Part shown: piece after piece, positions 34,387-44,513 of the stretch
How the letters are laid out: the number at the start of each line of letters is the position of its first letter
How positions within the stretch are numbered: position 1 is the first letter of the stretch
NCBI GenBank assembly: GCA_003169895.1
Contig: PNAE01000012.1
Location: 1 to 64,000 of the forward strand
DNA length: 64,000 nt
Direction of reading: 5' to 3'
Source: Gemmatimonadota bacterium
GTDB lineage: Bacteria; Gemmatimonadota; Gemmatimonadetes; Gemmatimonadales; GWC2-71-9
Program-made: the position numbers and the translations under genes
The notes under the pieces: model-generated
Database searches by the model: none
Told to the model about the DNA's origin: nothing
The model's input: only the letters and a program-made list of their open reading frames with translations

Positions 34387-34720
34387 GGAGGTCACTGGTG
34401 GATCCCGGTTTCAGGGTAGCAAGAACTCGAGCAGGCATCGCCGCCGACGGCTCATCATCAGGCAAACGGAGTTGGGCGGGCTTCGGTGTCGCTCATCCAA
34501 TCGACTCCGGTGAAGGTCGCCTCGTGGCTGGACGCCTGCATGATACGACCTTCCCGCCCTTCCGGAATGGCCTGTGCAGTCGGTGCGGCGGCCATTGCAG
34601 CGAACGGGCCCGAACTCGGTTCGTGTTTGCCCCACCCCCCTGCGGCGGTTAGGTTTTCGGCCGATTCCGCCGTCTCAGAAGGCGGCAGAACTGTTCAAAT
34701 ACCATGAGAATCGGGGGCGC
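34387..34720. other. Intergenic stretch without a supported gene
   Basis: About 330 bp separate a minus-strand membrane gene from the plus-strand lipid gene. A TACCAT about 20 bases before the GTG at 34721 could be a -10 element. Short open frames here are arginine- and serine-rich and look like chance. I see no repeat, tRNA or clear hairpin. Confidence 0.5.
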
Positions 34721-35350
34721 GTGACCGAGCTGGTCAGTGGGGCCGTGAATGCGTACCACAAGGGGACAGCGCCGCTGGTCCGGGTCCTCCTGCGCACCGG
34801 CGTCACTCCCAACACGCTCACCACCGTGGGCGCCCTGCTGATCGGACTCTCCGCCATCGCCTATGGGTACGGGCACATGCACTGGGGCGGCGGCCTGCTC
34901 CTGGCGAGCGGCATCATCGACACGCTGGATGGCTCGGTGGCCCGGCTCGGCCACCGCACCACGAAGTGGGGCGCCTTCTACGATTCCACGCTCGATCGCA
35001 TGGGCGATGGCGCCCTGTTCATCGGCCTCGCCTCATGGATGATCTACGCCCGGGACATCCAGTTGCGCGAGCTGTCGATCATCGCCTGCATGCTGGGGAT
35101 CCTCAGTTCATTGCTGGTGTCCTACATGCGCGCACGGGCCGAAAGCCTCGGCATGGACTGCACGGTCGGCATTGCCCAGCGTGCCGAGCGGATCCTGGGC
35201 CTCGGCCTCACGACGATCGTGTTCGGCTCGAACTGGCACGCGGTGCCGATCACCGTGGTCCTCACGCTGTTGACGGCACTTTCACTCATTACCGTGGGTC
35301 AACGATTCGCGCACGTCCGCCGACAGGCGAACGCTGCCGACATCACATGA
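34721..35350 (+). CDS. CDP-alcohol phosphatidyltransferase
   Basis: The 209-residue membrane enzyme joins a CDP-diacylglycerol-type donor to an alcohol acceptor. The family signature is present as DTLDGSVARLGHRTTKWGAF followed by YDSTLDR, with all four aspartates (D-x2-DG-x2-AR-x8-G-x3-D-x3-D). About six membrane segments are seen. The next gene makes inositol-3-phosphate, so the acceptor is probably inositol phosphate and the product phosphatidylinositol phosphate. This inference rests on context. GTG 34721 is used because the frame upstream is not conserved-looking. Confidence 0.88.
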   Translation: MTELVSGAVNAYHKGTAPLVRVLLRTGVTPNTLTTVGALLIGLSAIAYGYGHMHWGGGLLLASGIIDTLDGSVARLGHRTTKWGAFYDSTLDRMGDGALFIGLASWMIYARDIQLRELSIIACMLGILSSLLVSYMRARAESLGMDCTVGIAQRAERILGLGLTTIVFGSNWHAVPITVVLTLLTALSLITVGQRFAHVRRQANAADIT

Positions 35351-35363
35351 CAAGGGAGTCAGC

Positions 35364-36689
<1,326 letters not shown>

Positions 36690-36699
36690 GGGACGACGC

Positions 36700-36990
36700 G
36701 TGAAGTACTTTCATCGCACCCAGGTGCTCCCCGATGCCGTCATGCAGCGGGCGGCGACGTTCTTCGGCGCACGGCTCACGCCGTCCGGCGAAGCGCCACG
36801 GCGGGCGGCGTTCGCCGGCTCGCTGGGATCGGTGACGGTCACGGCCGTGCCGGAAGGCGGGCATTACACGCTGGTCACCGTGGCGAGCGACCAGCCCGGC
36901 GAAAGCGAACTGGACAAGCTGGCGAAGCATTTTCTCGGCACCGTCCACGTCCTCGCCGAACCGGAGCACGTGCTCCGCGGCGACTACTGA
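36700..36990 (+). CDS. Small unrecognised protein of 96 residues
   Basis: I do not recognise a family. The protein starts MKYFHRTQVLPDAVMQRAATFF and ends with ESELDKLAKHFLGTVHVLAE, and looks like a small cytoplasmic alpha/beta protein. It lies ten bases after the inositol synthase stop and 15 before the DUF47 gene, all in one direction, so it is probably co-transcribed. The start codon is GTG. Confidence 0.6.
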   Translation: MKYFHRTQVLPDAVMQRAATFFGARLTPSGEAPRRAAFAGSLGSVTVTAVPEGGHYTLVTVASDQPGESELDKLAKHFLGTVHVLAEPEHVLRGDY

Positions 36991-37005
36991 GCCCCGGAAT
37001 ACCTC

Positions 37006-37626
37006 ATGCAGCTGCTGCCCCGCGACGAGCGTTTCTTCGAGCTGTTCACGACCCTCGCCACCGTCGCCGTCAACGGTGCACAGAACCTGGCGGAAATGTT
37101 TCGCCGGACGGATGACGACCGGTGGAAGCTGGTCGAGGTCATCAAGGGGCTGGAGCACGACGCCGACGACGTCACGCACGCGATTGTCACCCGTCTCGAT
37201 CGGACGTTCATCACGCCCTTCGACCCGGAGGACATCCATGAGCTCGCCTCGAGACTCGACGACATCGTGGACCGGATCGACAGCACGGCGCGGCGCGCGC
37301 GGATCTTCCGCATCGGCGAAGTGCCCGAGGGCGCGCTCCTGCTCTGTGACGCCATCCATCGCACCACCACCCAGGTGCTGGTTGCGGTCGAGGCGCTGAA
37401 GGATGGTCCCTCCGCCACCATACTCGCCGCCTGCCGCGAGATCAAGCGCCTCGAGGAAGAGGGCGACGCCATGTACTACCTCTGGCTCGGCCGTCTCTTC
37501 GAGGACCAGCACGAAGCGATCACGGTGATTAAGTGGAAGGAGCTGTACGACACGCTCGAGAAGACGCTCGACAGCGCCGAGGACGCCGCGAACGTGCTCG
37601 AGTCGGTCACCATCAAGCACGGCTGA
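37006..37626 (+). CDS. DUF47 (PhoU-like) protein
   Basis: The 206-residue helical protein has the DUF47 pattern: an N-terminal DERFFELFTTLATVAVNGAQ, KGLEHDADDVTHAIV, PFDPEDIHELASRLDDIVD and KRLEEEGDAMYYLW. Members accompany Pit transporters and are thought to control them, by analogy with PhoU. The Pit gene starts three bases after its stop. Metal-binding acidic residues (EHDADD) are conserved. Confidence 0.9.
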   Translation: MQLLPRDERFFELFTTLATVAVNGAQNLAEMFRRTDDDRWKLVEVIKGLEHDADDVTHAIVTRLDRTFITPFDPEDIHELASRLDDIVDRIDSTARRARIFRIGEVPEGALLLCDAIHRTTTQVLVAVEALKDGPSATILAACREIKRLEEEGDAMYYLWLGRLFEDQHEAITVIKWKELYDTLEKTLDSAEDAANVLESVTIKHG

Positions 37627-37629
37627 CCG

Positions 37630-38661
37630 ATGGACCACAGTCTCACGTTCGTGCTCGTTGTGGGGGTCGTGGCGCTCGTCTTCGATTTCATCAACGGCTT
37701 TCATGACAGCGCGAACTCGATCGCCACCGTCGTCGCGACACGAGTCCTCTCGCCGCGGTTTGCTGTGCTGTGGGCTGCGGGGTTCAACTTCCTCGCGGCG
37801 TTCGTCGTCGGCACCGCGGTGGCGCAGACGTTCGCGAAGGGCCTGATCGACCCCCGCGTCGTCACGCCGTCGCTGGTCTGTGCCGGGCTGATCGGCGCGA
37901 TCGGCTGGAACCTGATCACCTGGTGGCTCGGGCTGCCAAGCTCGTCGTCGCATGCACTGATGGGCGGCTACGCCGGCGCGGCCCTCGCCAAGGCGGGGTT
38001 CAGCGCGATCATCGTCGCCGGCTGGATCAAGCCGATCCTCGGCATCGTGGTATCGCCGCTGCTCGGCATGGCCCTCGGGCTGCTGCTGTCGGTCTCGCTG
38101 TCGTGGTCGCTCTGGCGACAGGATGGCCGGTTCATGCAGTGGCTGTTCCGGAAGCTGCAGCTTTTCTCTGCCGCGCTCTACTCGCTGAGTCACGGATCCA
38201 ACGACGCCCAGAAGACGATGGGCATCATCGTGGGACTGCTGGTCTCATCGCAGGGCCTGTTTGCCGAGCGTCACGGGATCCTGCATCGCTTCTACCTGGC
38301 CAGCGCCGACCGCATTCCCGTCTGGATCATCATATCGTGCTACGCAGCGATTGCCGCCGGCACCGCGATGGGCGGCTGGCGCATCGTGCGCACCATGGGA
38401 ATGCGCATCACCCGGCTGCGCCCCTTTGACGGCTTCTGTGCCGAAACGGGCGGGGCGGTCACCATCCTCTTTGCGTCCAGCCTCGGCGTTCCGGTCAGCA
38501 CCACACATACCATCACCGGTGCGATCGTCGGCGTCGGCGCCTCCAAGCGCCTCGGGGCGGTGCGGTGGGGTATCGCGCGCCGGATTGTCTGGGCCTGGGT
38601 GATGACCATCCCGGCCGCCGCGGCGATCGCGGCGGTGGTGTTCTGGGTGCTGCCAAAGTAG
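37630..38661 (+). CDS. pitA: Inorganic phosphate transporter, Pit family
   Basis: The 343-residue membrane protein contains both halves of the PHO4 signature: FDFINGFHDSANSIATVVAT at the start and LYSLSHGSNDAQKTMGIIVG in the second half. It also has PVSTTHTITGAIVGVGASKR near the end. It should import phosphate, usually as a metal-phosphate complex with protons. It is the last gene of the unit with DUF47, and its stop is followed at once by a heptamer repeat. Confidence 0.93.
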   Translation: MDHSLTFVLVVGVVALVFDFINGFHDSANSIATVVATRVLSPRFAVLWAAGFNFLAAFVVGTAVAQTFAKGLIDPRVVTPSLVCAGLIGAIGWNLITWWLGLPSSSSHALMGGYAGAALAKAGFSAIIVAGWIKPILGIVVSPLLGMALGLLLSVSLSWSLWRQDGRFMQWLFRKLQLFSAALYSLSHGSNDAQKTMGIIVGLLVSSQGLFAERHGILHRFYLASADRIPVWIIISCYAAIAAGTAMGGWRIVRTMGMRITRLRPFDGFCAETGGAVTILFASSLGVPVSTTHTITGAIVGVGASKRLGAVRWGIARRIVWAWVMTIPAAAAIAAVVFWVLPK

Positions 38662-38795
38662 CTGCCGGCTATCGGCTATTGGCCAATGGCGATCGGGTCC
38701 TCCGACGCTGCCGAAACCCCTTGTGGGAACGCTGAACGGCCAGCAACCAGCAGCAACAGCCAACGGCCAATAGCCAGCGGCCAATCGCCACCCGT
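38662..38795. repeat. Heptamer inverted repeat, GCCAAT family (locus E)
   Basis: The left arm 38662-38695 begins directly after the pitA stop and reads CGGCTAT, CGGCTAT, TGGCCAA, TGGCGAT. The right arm 38736-38789 repeats degenerate GCCAAC/GCCAAT/GCCAGC units at a seven-base period, complementary to the left. The pairing is imperfect but period and complementarity are clear. The E1alpha -10-like element follows. Confidence 0.75.
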
Positions 38796-38801
38796 CACCG
38801 T

Positions 38802-38807
38802 TAACTT
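38802..38807 (+). promoter_or_regulatory. TANNNT -10 element of a probable leaderless mRNA
   Basis: TAACTT lies exactly six bases before the ATG of the E1alpha gene at 38814, and there is no Shine-Dalgarno sequence between. Confidence 0.5.
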
Positions 38808-38813
38808 CCCGCC

Positions 38814-39914
38814 ATGGCAGTCCCAACGACCTCGTCTCTTCCGGCGCCGCCCGCGGGGCTGTCGCGCGCGCAGCTGCTTGAGTTGTACCGCTGGATGCGC
38901 CTCACTCGAACGCTCGAGGAGCGCCTGGTCGCGCTGTACCGCCAGACCAAGGTGATCGGCGGCCTGTTCCGCTCCCTCGGCCAGGAAGCCTGCTCCGTCG
39001 GCTCCGCCTACGCCCTCGAACGCCGCGACGTGCTGTCGCCCTTGATTCGCAATCTCGGCTCGATGCTGGTCAAGGGGGCCGAGCCGATCGAGATCCTGCG
39101 GCAGTACATGGCCAAGGGCGATTCCCCCACGCGTGGCCGCGAGCTCAACATCCATTTCGGTGATGTGGTCGACCGCAACTTCGTTGGCCAGATCTCTCAC
39201 CTGGGCGACATGGTGCCGGTGATGGCGGGCGTGACGCTCACCTTCCGGATGCGCGGCGAGGATCGCGTCGGTCTCGTCTACGTCGGCGACGGGGCGACCA
39301 GCACCGGCGCGTTCCACGAAGGCATCAACTTCGCCGCGGTGCAGCGCTGTCCCATGGTGGTGGTCGTGGAGAACAATGGCTACGCCTATTCCACCCCGAC
39401 CAACCGGCAGACCGCGGCGGCTCGCCTGGTGGACAAGGCGGCCGGCTACGGCGTTCCCGGGGTGCGCGCGGACGGCAACGATGTGCTCGAAGTGTACGCC
39501 GTGACGCGCGCGGCCGTGGATCACGCGCGCGCGGGTGGCGGCGTCAGCCTCCTCGAACTCATGACGTACCGTCGCAAGGGCCACGCAGAGCACGACAGCC
39601 AGAGCTATGTGCCCCCGGGCGAGATCGAGACGTGGGCCGCGACCAACGACCCGATCGATCGCTACACCGCCCGGCTCACCGGCGAGTTTGCCTTCGATCC
39701 GTCCGAGCTCACGGCGATCGACGCTGAAGTGCGTGCCACCGTCGACGCTGCGACCGACGTGGCCGAGGCATCGCCGCCGTGCGACGGCCCCGACGCGTTG
39801 CGCGGCGTGTACGTCGACCCCGCCAGCATGCCGACGCTCTGGTATCGCGGCGACGCGACCGCCGCGGTGGTGGCCCACGAACGCCCGGCTGGCTGGGGCA
39901 CGCACGATGGCTGA
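38814..39914 (+). CDS. 2-oxoacid dehydrogenase E1 component, alpha subunit
   Basis: The 366-residue subunit binds thiamine diphosphate: the motif is YVGDGATSTGAFHEG, followed by the conserved VVVVENNGYAYSTP. It also shows GLFRSLGQEACSVG and TYRRKGHAEHD. With the beta subunit and E2 it decarboxylates pyruvate or branched-chain 2-oxoacids; the sequence alone does not settle which, though the style is of the branched-chain/acetoin type. The beta start overlaps its stop by 8 bp. No E3 gene is adjacent, so dihydrolipoamide dehydrogenase must come from elsewhere. Confidence 0.92.
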   Translation: MAVPTTSSLPAPPAGLSRAQLLELYRWMRLTRTLEERLVALYRQTKVIGGLFRSLGQEACSVGSAYALERRDVLSPLIRNLGSMLVKGAEPIEILRQYMAKGDSPTRGRELNIHFGDVVDRNFVGQISHLGDMVPVMAGVTLTFRMRGEDRVGLVYVGDGATSTGAFHEGINFAAVQRCPMVVVVENNGYAYSTPTNRQTAAARLVDKAAGYGVPGVRADGNDVLEVYAVTRAAVDHARAGGGVSLLELMTYRRKGHAEHDSQSYVPPGEIETWAATNDPIDRYTARLTGEFAFDPSELTAIDAEVRATVDAATDVAEASPPCDGPDALRGVYVDPASMPTLWYRGDATAAVVAHERPAGWGTHDG

Positions 39915-40884
39915 GATCACATTCGTCGAAGCCATCCGCGAGGCATTGGCGGAAGAAATGGAGCGCGACCCCAGCGTCTTCTGCCTGGGTGAGGACATCG
40001 GCCGCTACGGCGGTGCATTCAAGGCCACCGACGGGTTGCAGGCGCGCTTTGGCGAACATCGCGTGATCGACACCCCGGTGTCGGAGGCGGCGATCGTCGG
40101 CGCGGCGGCCGGTGCAGCCCACTACGGCATGCGCCCGGTGTGCGAAATGCAGTTCATCGATTTCGTCTCCTGTGCCTACGACATGCTCACCAATTACGTC
40201 GCGACCGCGCGCTATCGCGCCATGCTGCCGTGCCCGATCGTGGTTCGCGGACCGTCCGGTGGATACGTTCGCGGCGGACCGTTTCACTCGCAGAATCCCG
40301 AAGCGGCGTTCCTCCACACGCCCGGGCTCAAGATCGCCTATCCCGCGACGGCCGAAGATGCCAAAGGCATGCTCAAGGCGGCGATTCGCGACGATGATCC
40401 GGTCCTGTTCTTCGAACACAAGTACCTCTACCGCCGCATCAAGGGGACGATGCCCGCCGGCGATCACCTCGTGCCGCTCGGCAAGGCCCGGGTGGCGAGG
40501 GAAGGGGCCGATCTCTCCATCATTACCTACGCCGCCACGGTGTGGAAAGCGCTGGACGCGGCCGAGGAACTCGAACGGGACGACGGCCTCTCGGTGGAAG
40601 TGATCGACCTGCGTTCCTTGCTGCCGCTGGACGATGACGCCATCGTTGCCACGGTGAAGAAGACCAATCGCGTCCTTGTAGTGCACGAGGACACCGTCAC
40701 CGGCGGCATCGCCGGTGAGATCACCGCGCGGATCAACGAGCTCTGCTTTGAATGGCTCGACGCGCCCGTGCGCCGGGTTGCGGCGCACGACGTACCGCTG
40801 CCCTACGCACCGCCGCTCGAGGATTTCGTGTTGCCGCAGACGTCGGACATCGTGCGTGCGAGCCGCTGGCTCGCCGCCTATTGA
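39907..40884 (+). CDS. 2-oxoacid dehydrogenase E1 component, beta subunit
   Basis: The 325-residue transketolase-like subunit starts MAEITFVEAIREALAEEMER and has FCLGEDIGRYGGAFKATDGL, DTPVSEAAIVGAAAG, EMQFIDFVSCAYDMLTN and the C-terminal VLVVHEDTVTGGIAGEI. It supplies the catalytic glutamate partner for the cofactor bound by the alpha subunit. It is translated from an ATG inside the end of the alpha gene and precedes the E2 gene by 22 bp. Confidence 0.93.
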   Translation: MAEITFVEAIREALAEEMERDPSVFCLGEDIGRYGGAFKATDGLQARFGEHRVIDTPVSEAAIVGAAAGAAHYGMRPVCEMQFIDFVSCAYDMLTNYVATARYRAMLPCPIVVRGPSGGYVRGGPFHSQNPEAAFLHTPGLKIAYPATAEDAKGMLKAAIRDDDPVLFFEHKYLYRRIKGTMPAGDHLVPLGKARVAREGADLSIITYAATVWKALDAAEELERDDGLSVEVIDLRSLLPLDDDAIVATVKKTNRVLVVHEDTVTGGIAGEITARINELCFEWLDAPVRRVAAHDVPLPYAPPLEDFVLPQTSDIVRASRWLAAY

Positions 40885-40906
40885 AGTTGTTGACTGAGGA
40901 GTTGTC

Positions 40907-42358
40907 ATGGCCCGCATCGATGTGATCATGCCGCAGATGGGTGAATCCATCACCGAAGGCACCATGTCGCGCTGGCTCAAGAAGGTCGGCGATGCCGTCA
41001 AGCGCGACGAGCCGATCTTCGAGATTTCCACCGACAAGGTCGACGCGGAGATCCCTGCGCCGACGGCCGGTGTGCTGGCGGAAGTCATCGTGGTTGATGG
41101 GCAGACCGTTGCGGTCGGCACCGTCGTCGCGCGGATCGAGACGGACGCGAGTACCGCGACCACCGTGCCATCCGCCGGGGCGGCGCGCACCGCGCCCCAA
41201 CAATCTGCCCCGCCTACGCCGACCGTCGCACAGCCAGCCGGGGCGCAGCATGCGGCGCCTCAACAACCTGCGCCCCAACAATCTGCGCCCCAACAGCCAC
41301 CCGCCGCATCACTGCCCCCCCCGACGACAGTGGCGCCAACGTCCGCTGCCGGCGCCGACGAAACGGCCGAGGAGCGCCTCAAGCGGAAGTCCACGCCGCT
41401 TGTTCGCAAGATGGTCGAGGAGCATCATCTCGACCTCGGCGCCATCCCGGGCAGTGGCTCAGCTGGCCGGGTGACCAAGCAGGATGTGCTGAGTTATCTC
41501 GAATCGGGTACCGCCGTACCGCCGGGTGCTGCGGCTGATGGCACCAGGGATGCTCCCAGCGACGACCGCGCCACAGGTGCAGCGCCCGTGCCTGCAGCAC
41601 CGGCGCCGCGACAACCCTCGTCGGTTCCGCCAGCTGCCACGGTTGAGGCGTGGGCTGGTGATCGCGTCGAGCCGTGGAGTCGCATCCGGAAGCTGACGGC
41701 CGATCACATGGTGCTGTCGCGGCGCGTGTCGGCGCACGTGAATTCGCTGATCGAAATTGATTTCAGTCACGTCGCCAGCGTCCGCAAGCGGTATCGCGAC
41801 GCCTACGCCGAGCGCGGGGTCAATCTGACGTACTTGGCCTTCATCGTGAAGGCCATCGCGGAAAATCTCCGCAATCACCCGGTCGTGAACGCTGCGGTTT
41901 CCGGTGACAATACGATCTACCGGCGCGACATCAATGTCGGCATCGCGGTCGCATTTGATTTGGGCCTGATCGTTCCGGTCGTCCGGCACGCCGACGAGTT
42001 GTCGCTGCTGGGCGTTGCCCGCGCGGTTCAGGATCTCGCCGATCGTGCGCGCACCAAACGGCTGACGCCGGACGAGGTGCAGAAGGGCACGTTCACGATC
42101 ACCAATCCGGGGGGATTCGGCACCTTCGTTGGCACGCCGATCATCAATCAGCCGCAGGTTGCCATTCTTGCGATCGGTGCGATCGAGAAGCGGCCGGCGG
42201 TGATCACGCTGCCCGACGGGAGCGACACCATCGGCGTGCGGACCAAGGGCATGTGCTGTCTCGCCTACGATCATCGTGTCGTTGACGGCGCGGATGCCGA
42301 TCGCTTCCTTGCCGCCGTTCGCAAGACGCTGCACACATTCCCGGAGCATGAGGGCTGA
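40907..42358 (+). CDS. 2-oxoacid dehydrogenase E2 acyltransferase
   Basis: The 483-residue E2 has one lipoyl domain (lipoyl lysine in FEISTDKVDAEIPAP, about residue 44) and a long Pro/Gln/Ala linker (about residues 85-145). It also has an E3-binding domain (STPLVRKMVEEHHLDL, about 163-200), a second linker, and a catalytic domain ending with the DHRVVDGADADRF active site. The first linker is built partly of 15-base DNA repeats encoding APQQS/APQQP. GAGGAG precedes the ATG. It forms the core of the complex with the two E1 subunits. Confidence 0.93.
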   Translation: MARIDVIMPQMGESITEGTMSRWLKKVGDAVKRDEPIFEISTDKVDAEIPAPTAGVLAEVIVVDGQTVAVGTVVARIETDASTATTVPSAGAARTAPQQSAPPTPTVAQPAGAQHAAPQQPAPQQSAPQQPPAASLPPPTTVAPTSAAGADETAEERLKRKSTPLVRKMVEEHHLDLGAIPGSGSAGRVTKQDVLSYLESGTAVPPGAAADGTRDAPSDDRATGAAPVPAAPAPRQPSSVPPAATVEAWAGDRVEPWSRIRKLTADHMVLSRRVSAHVNSLIEIDFSHVASVRKRYRDAYAERGVNLTYLAFIVKAIAENLRNHPVVNAAVSGDNTIYRRDINVGIAVAFDLGLIVPVVRHADELSLLGVARAVQDLADRARTKRLTPDEVQKGTFTITNPGGFGTFVGTPIINQPQVAILAIGAIEKRPAVITLPDGSDTIGVRTKGMCCLAYDHRVVDGADADRFLAAVRKTLHTFPEHEG

Positions 42359-42359
42359 T

Positions 42360-42662
42360 ATGGCACGCGTGCTGACCGCTGCGCGGGTGCAGGTGGCACC
42401 GGCCGCCGAGCCGGAATACATCGAGGCGGTCCAGCAGCTGTCATGGCGGCTCGCGCGCCGCGGGCAGCACGTATGGCTGTTTCGCCATCGCACCACGGCG
42501 GGACTCTTCCTCGAGTTCACCGAGGGACAGGACGAGGCAACCCATCGATCGGCGGGGCCGGCGGATGCCGAAGAGCGCCAGCTCGAGGAGCGACTCCGCG
42601 CGCTGGGACAGTACGAAGACAATGCAACGATCAGCTGGGACGAAGTGCGTTTCGGCGGTTGA
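42360..42662 (+). CDS. Small unrecognised protein of 100 residues
   Basis: The protein starts MARVLTAARVQVAPAAEPEY and contains a WRLARRGQHVWLFRH stretch and an acidic C-terminal half. It resembles small antibiotic-biosynthesis-monooxygenase-like or ferredoxin-like folds only loosely, and I do not assign a family. It starts two bases after the E2 stop, so it is co-transcribed with the dehydrogenase complex. Confidence 0.6.
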   Translation: MARVLTAARVQVAPAAEPEYIEAVQQLSWRLARRGQHVWLFRHRTTAGLFLEFTEGQDEATHRSAGPADAEERQLEERLRALGQYEDNATISWDEVRFGG

Positions 42663-42673
42663 GGAGATTGCGC

Positions 42674-42946
42674 ATGGCACGACGCATCATCGACGCATCC
42701 GGTTCCGTATGGGAGGTGTCACCCACTGGACGCCGCACCCAGTACGGTTCGGATGAAGTGTCACTCGAGTTCGCCAAGGTCAGCGGTGGCGAGCCCGAAC
42801 TGCGTGTGGTGCGCTATGCGCCGCGCGGCGCCAAGGCGGTCGAGATGGCGCTCGAGGAGGCCAGCGATCGGGCGCTGCTCGAACTGCTGGCGACCACCCA
42901 GCCGGCTTGGTCCTCGCCCGACACCGACTACGGCCGCCCGGTGTGA
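42674..42946 (+). CDS. Small unrecognised protein of 90 residues
   Basis: The protein starts MARRIIDASGSVWEVSPTGR and has the sequence YGSDEVSLEFAKVSGGEPEL, suggesting a compact beta-rich fold. No catalytic motif or signal is visible. GAGGAG lies at normal distance before the ATG. The stop overlaps the GTG of the PHP gene as GTGA, so it belongs to the same unit. Confidence 0.6.
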   Translation: MARRIIDASGSVWEVSPTGRRTQYGSDEVSLEFAKVSGGEPELRVVRYAPRGAKAVEMALEEASDRALLELLATTQPAWSSPDTDYGRPV

Positions 42947-43779
42947 TCGACCTCCATTGCCATTCCACGGCGTCCGACGGCATGCTGCCACCGGCGGAGG
43001 TGGTGGGCGCCGCGGCGACGCTGGGTCTCAGCGCGATCGCACTCACCGATCATGACACGACTGGTGGACTTGCCGAGGCGCGAGACGAAGGCAGGCGACT
43101 CGGTGTGGAAGTCGTCGGCGGTTGCGAGTTTTCGGTCGGCGTGGGATGGGGCGAGATGCACCTGCTCGCCTACTTTGTCGAGCCGGGCGACCCGGACATC
43201 GAAGCCTTCCTCACTGCCGCGCGCGACGACCGCTCCCGGCGCGCCCGTGACATGGTCTCGCGCCTTGTGGGTCTCGGTGTCAAGATCTCGTCCGACGACG
43301 TGATGCGTGAAGCACTCGGCGCCGCGATCGGACGGCCGCACGTCGCTCGTGCGCTGCAGCGACTGGGACACGTCCCGACCATCCAGCAGGCATTCGACCG
43401 GTACATTGGCCGGGGCCGACCGGCATTTGTCGAAAAGCAGCTACCGTCGCTGCCAGTCGTGGCCGAGTTGGTGCACGCCAAGGGCGGCGTGGTTTCGGCT
43501 GCGCACCTCAAGAGCTTCGGGACCATGGCAAACCTCGCGCGATTGAAGGATCAGGGACTCGACGCCGTCGAGACGCGTCATCCGAGTCATACCGGCGACC
43601 AGCTCGCCCTCATCACCGACGCCGCGCTGGCGCTCGGTCTTGCCCGAACCGGCGGTTCGGACTGGCATGGCGACACCGATGCGATCGGTACCCACGCCAC
43701 GCTCGGTTCGCAGCAGGTGCCTGATGAGTGGCTCACGCTGTTGCGGGCCCGCTGCGCCGAACGCATGGGCTCGCGCTGA
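42943..43779 (+). CDS. PHP-domain phosphoesterase, RNase AM/YciV-like
   Basis: The 278-residue enzyme shows PHP metal ligands: IDLHCHSTASDGML at the N-terminus, ALTDHDTTGG, a Glu in GGCEFSV, His in VVSAAHLKS and the C-terminal GSDWHGD. Relatives hydrolyse 3',5'-nucleoside bisphosphates or trim 5' ends of RNA. The GTG start overlaps the previous stop and the stop overlaps the SDR start (TGATG). The metal-site residues all seem present, so activity is expected. Confidence 0.85.
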   Translation: MIDLHCHSTASDGMLPPAEVVGAAATLGLSAIALTDHDTTGGLAEARDEGRRLGVEVVGGCEFSVGVGWGEMHLLAYFVEPGDPDIEAFLTAARDDRSRRARDMVSRLVGLGVKISSDDVMREALGAAIGRPHVARALQRLGHVPTIQQAFDRYIGRGRPAFVEKQLPSLPVVAELVHAKGGVVSAAHLKSFGTMANLARLKDQGLDAVETRHPSHTGDQLALITDAALALGLARTGGSDWHGDTDAIGTHATLGSQQVPDEWLTLLRARCAERMGSR

Positions 43780-44513
43780 TGGATCTCGCCGGTCGCGTCG
43801 CGCTCGTGACCGGAGGCGCCCGGCGCCTCGGGCGGGCGTTCGTGGAGGCGCTCGCGAACAGAGGCATGCGGGTCGCCATCCACTACGGTACGTCGCGAGG
43901 CGACGCCGACGCGCTGGTGGCCGCGCTGGCCGCGCGCGGCCTTGAGGCGGCGCACTTCAACGCCGACCTGCGTGATGCCGAGGCTGCCGCGGCATTGCCC
44001 GACCGCGTCGTCGAGCGATTCGGCCGGCTCGATGTGCTGGTCAACTCCGCTGCGGTGATGGAACGAGTCGGTGTGGCGGATGCCACGGTTCAGCACTGGA
44101 ATGACGTCATCGATCTCAACCTCCGTGCGCCGTTCTTCATTGCGCAGCAGGCCGCGCCGCACCTGGCGGCGGTGCGCGGAACGATCGTCAACATCGCCGA
44201 CCTCGGTGGGCTCGAGCCGTGGCCGCATTACGCCGTCCACTCGATCAGCAAGGCCGGTGTGATCATGCTCACCAAGGTCCTGGCAATGGCGCTCGCCCCG
44301 GATGTCACGGTCAACGCAATCGCGCCCGGCACGGTCCTCGTGCCGGATGACTACGATGCCGAGAAGCGCGCATTTCTGAGTACGACCACGCCGCTGCAGC
44401 GACTGGGCACGCCAGCCGATGCCGTCAATGCGTTGCTCTACCTGGTCGAGCGTGCAGACTTTGTCACCGGCGAGACGGTGGTGGTCGACGGCGGGCGAGT
44501 CTTGCGGCGATGA
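43779..44513 (+). CDS. Short-chain dehydrogenase, pteridine-reductase-like
   Basis: The 244-residue SDR has the cofactor loop LVTGGARRLGRAF and VNSAAV. The usual catalytic serine is Asp141 (NIADLGG), as in the PTR1/FolM group of pteridine reductases. The usual tyrosine of YxxxK is His154 (HSISKAG, with Lys158 kept). The arginine-rich start of the cofactor loop suggests NADPH. The His replacement makes the activity uncertain. The start overlaps the PHP gene and the stop overlaps the next gene by 4 bp. Confidence 0.82.
   Translation: MDLAGRVALVTGGARRLGRAFVEALANRGMRVAIHYGTSRGDADALVAALAARGLEAAHFNADLRDAEAAAALPDRVVERFGRLDVLVNSAAVMERVGVADATVQHWNDVIDLNLRAPFFIAQQAAPHLAAVRGTIVNIADLGGLEPWPHYAVHSISKAGVIMLTKVLAMALAPDVTVNAIAPGTVLVPDDYDAEKRAFLSTTTPLQRLGTPADAVNALLYLVERADFVTGETVVVDGGRVLRR

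Noticed and set aside
34411-34635. Minus-strand frame of 74 codons in the gap before the CDP-alcohol transferase
   Set aside because: Arg/Ser/Cys-rich, no ribosome site and no recognisable fold.
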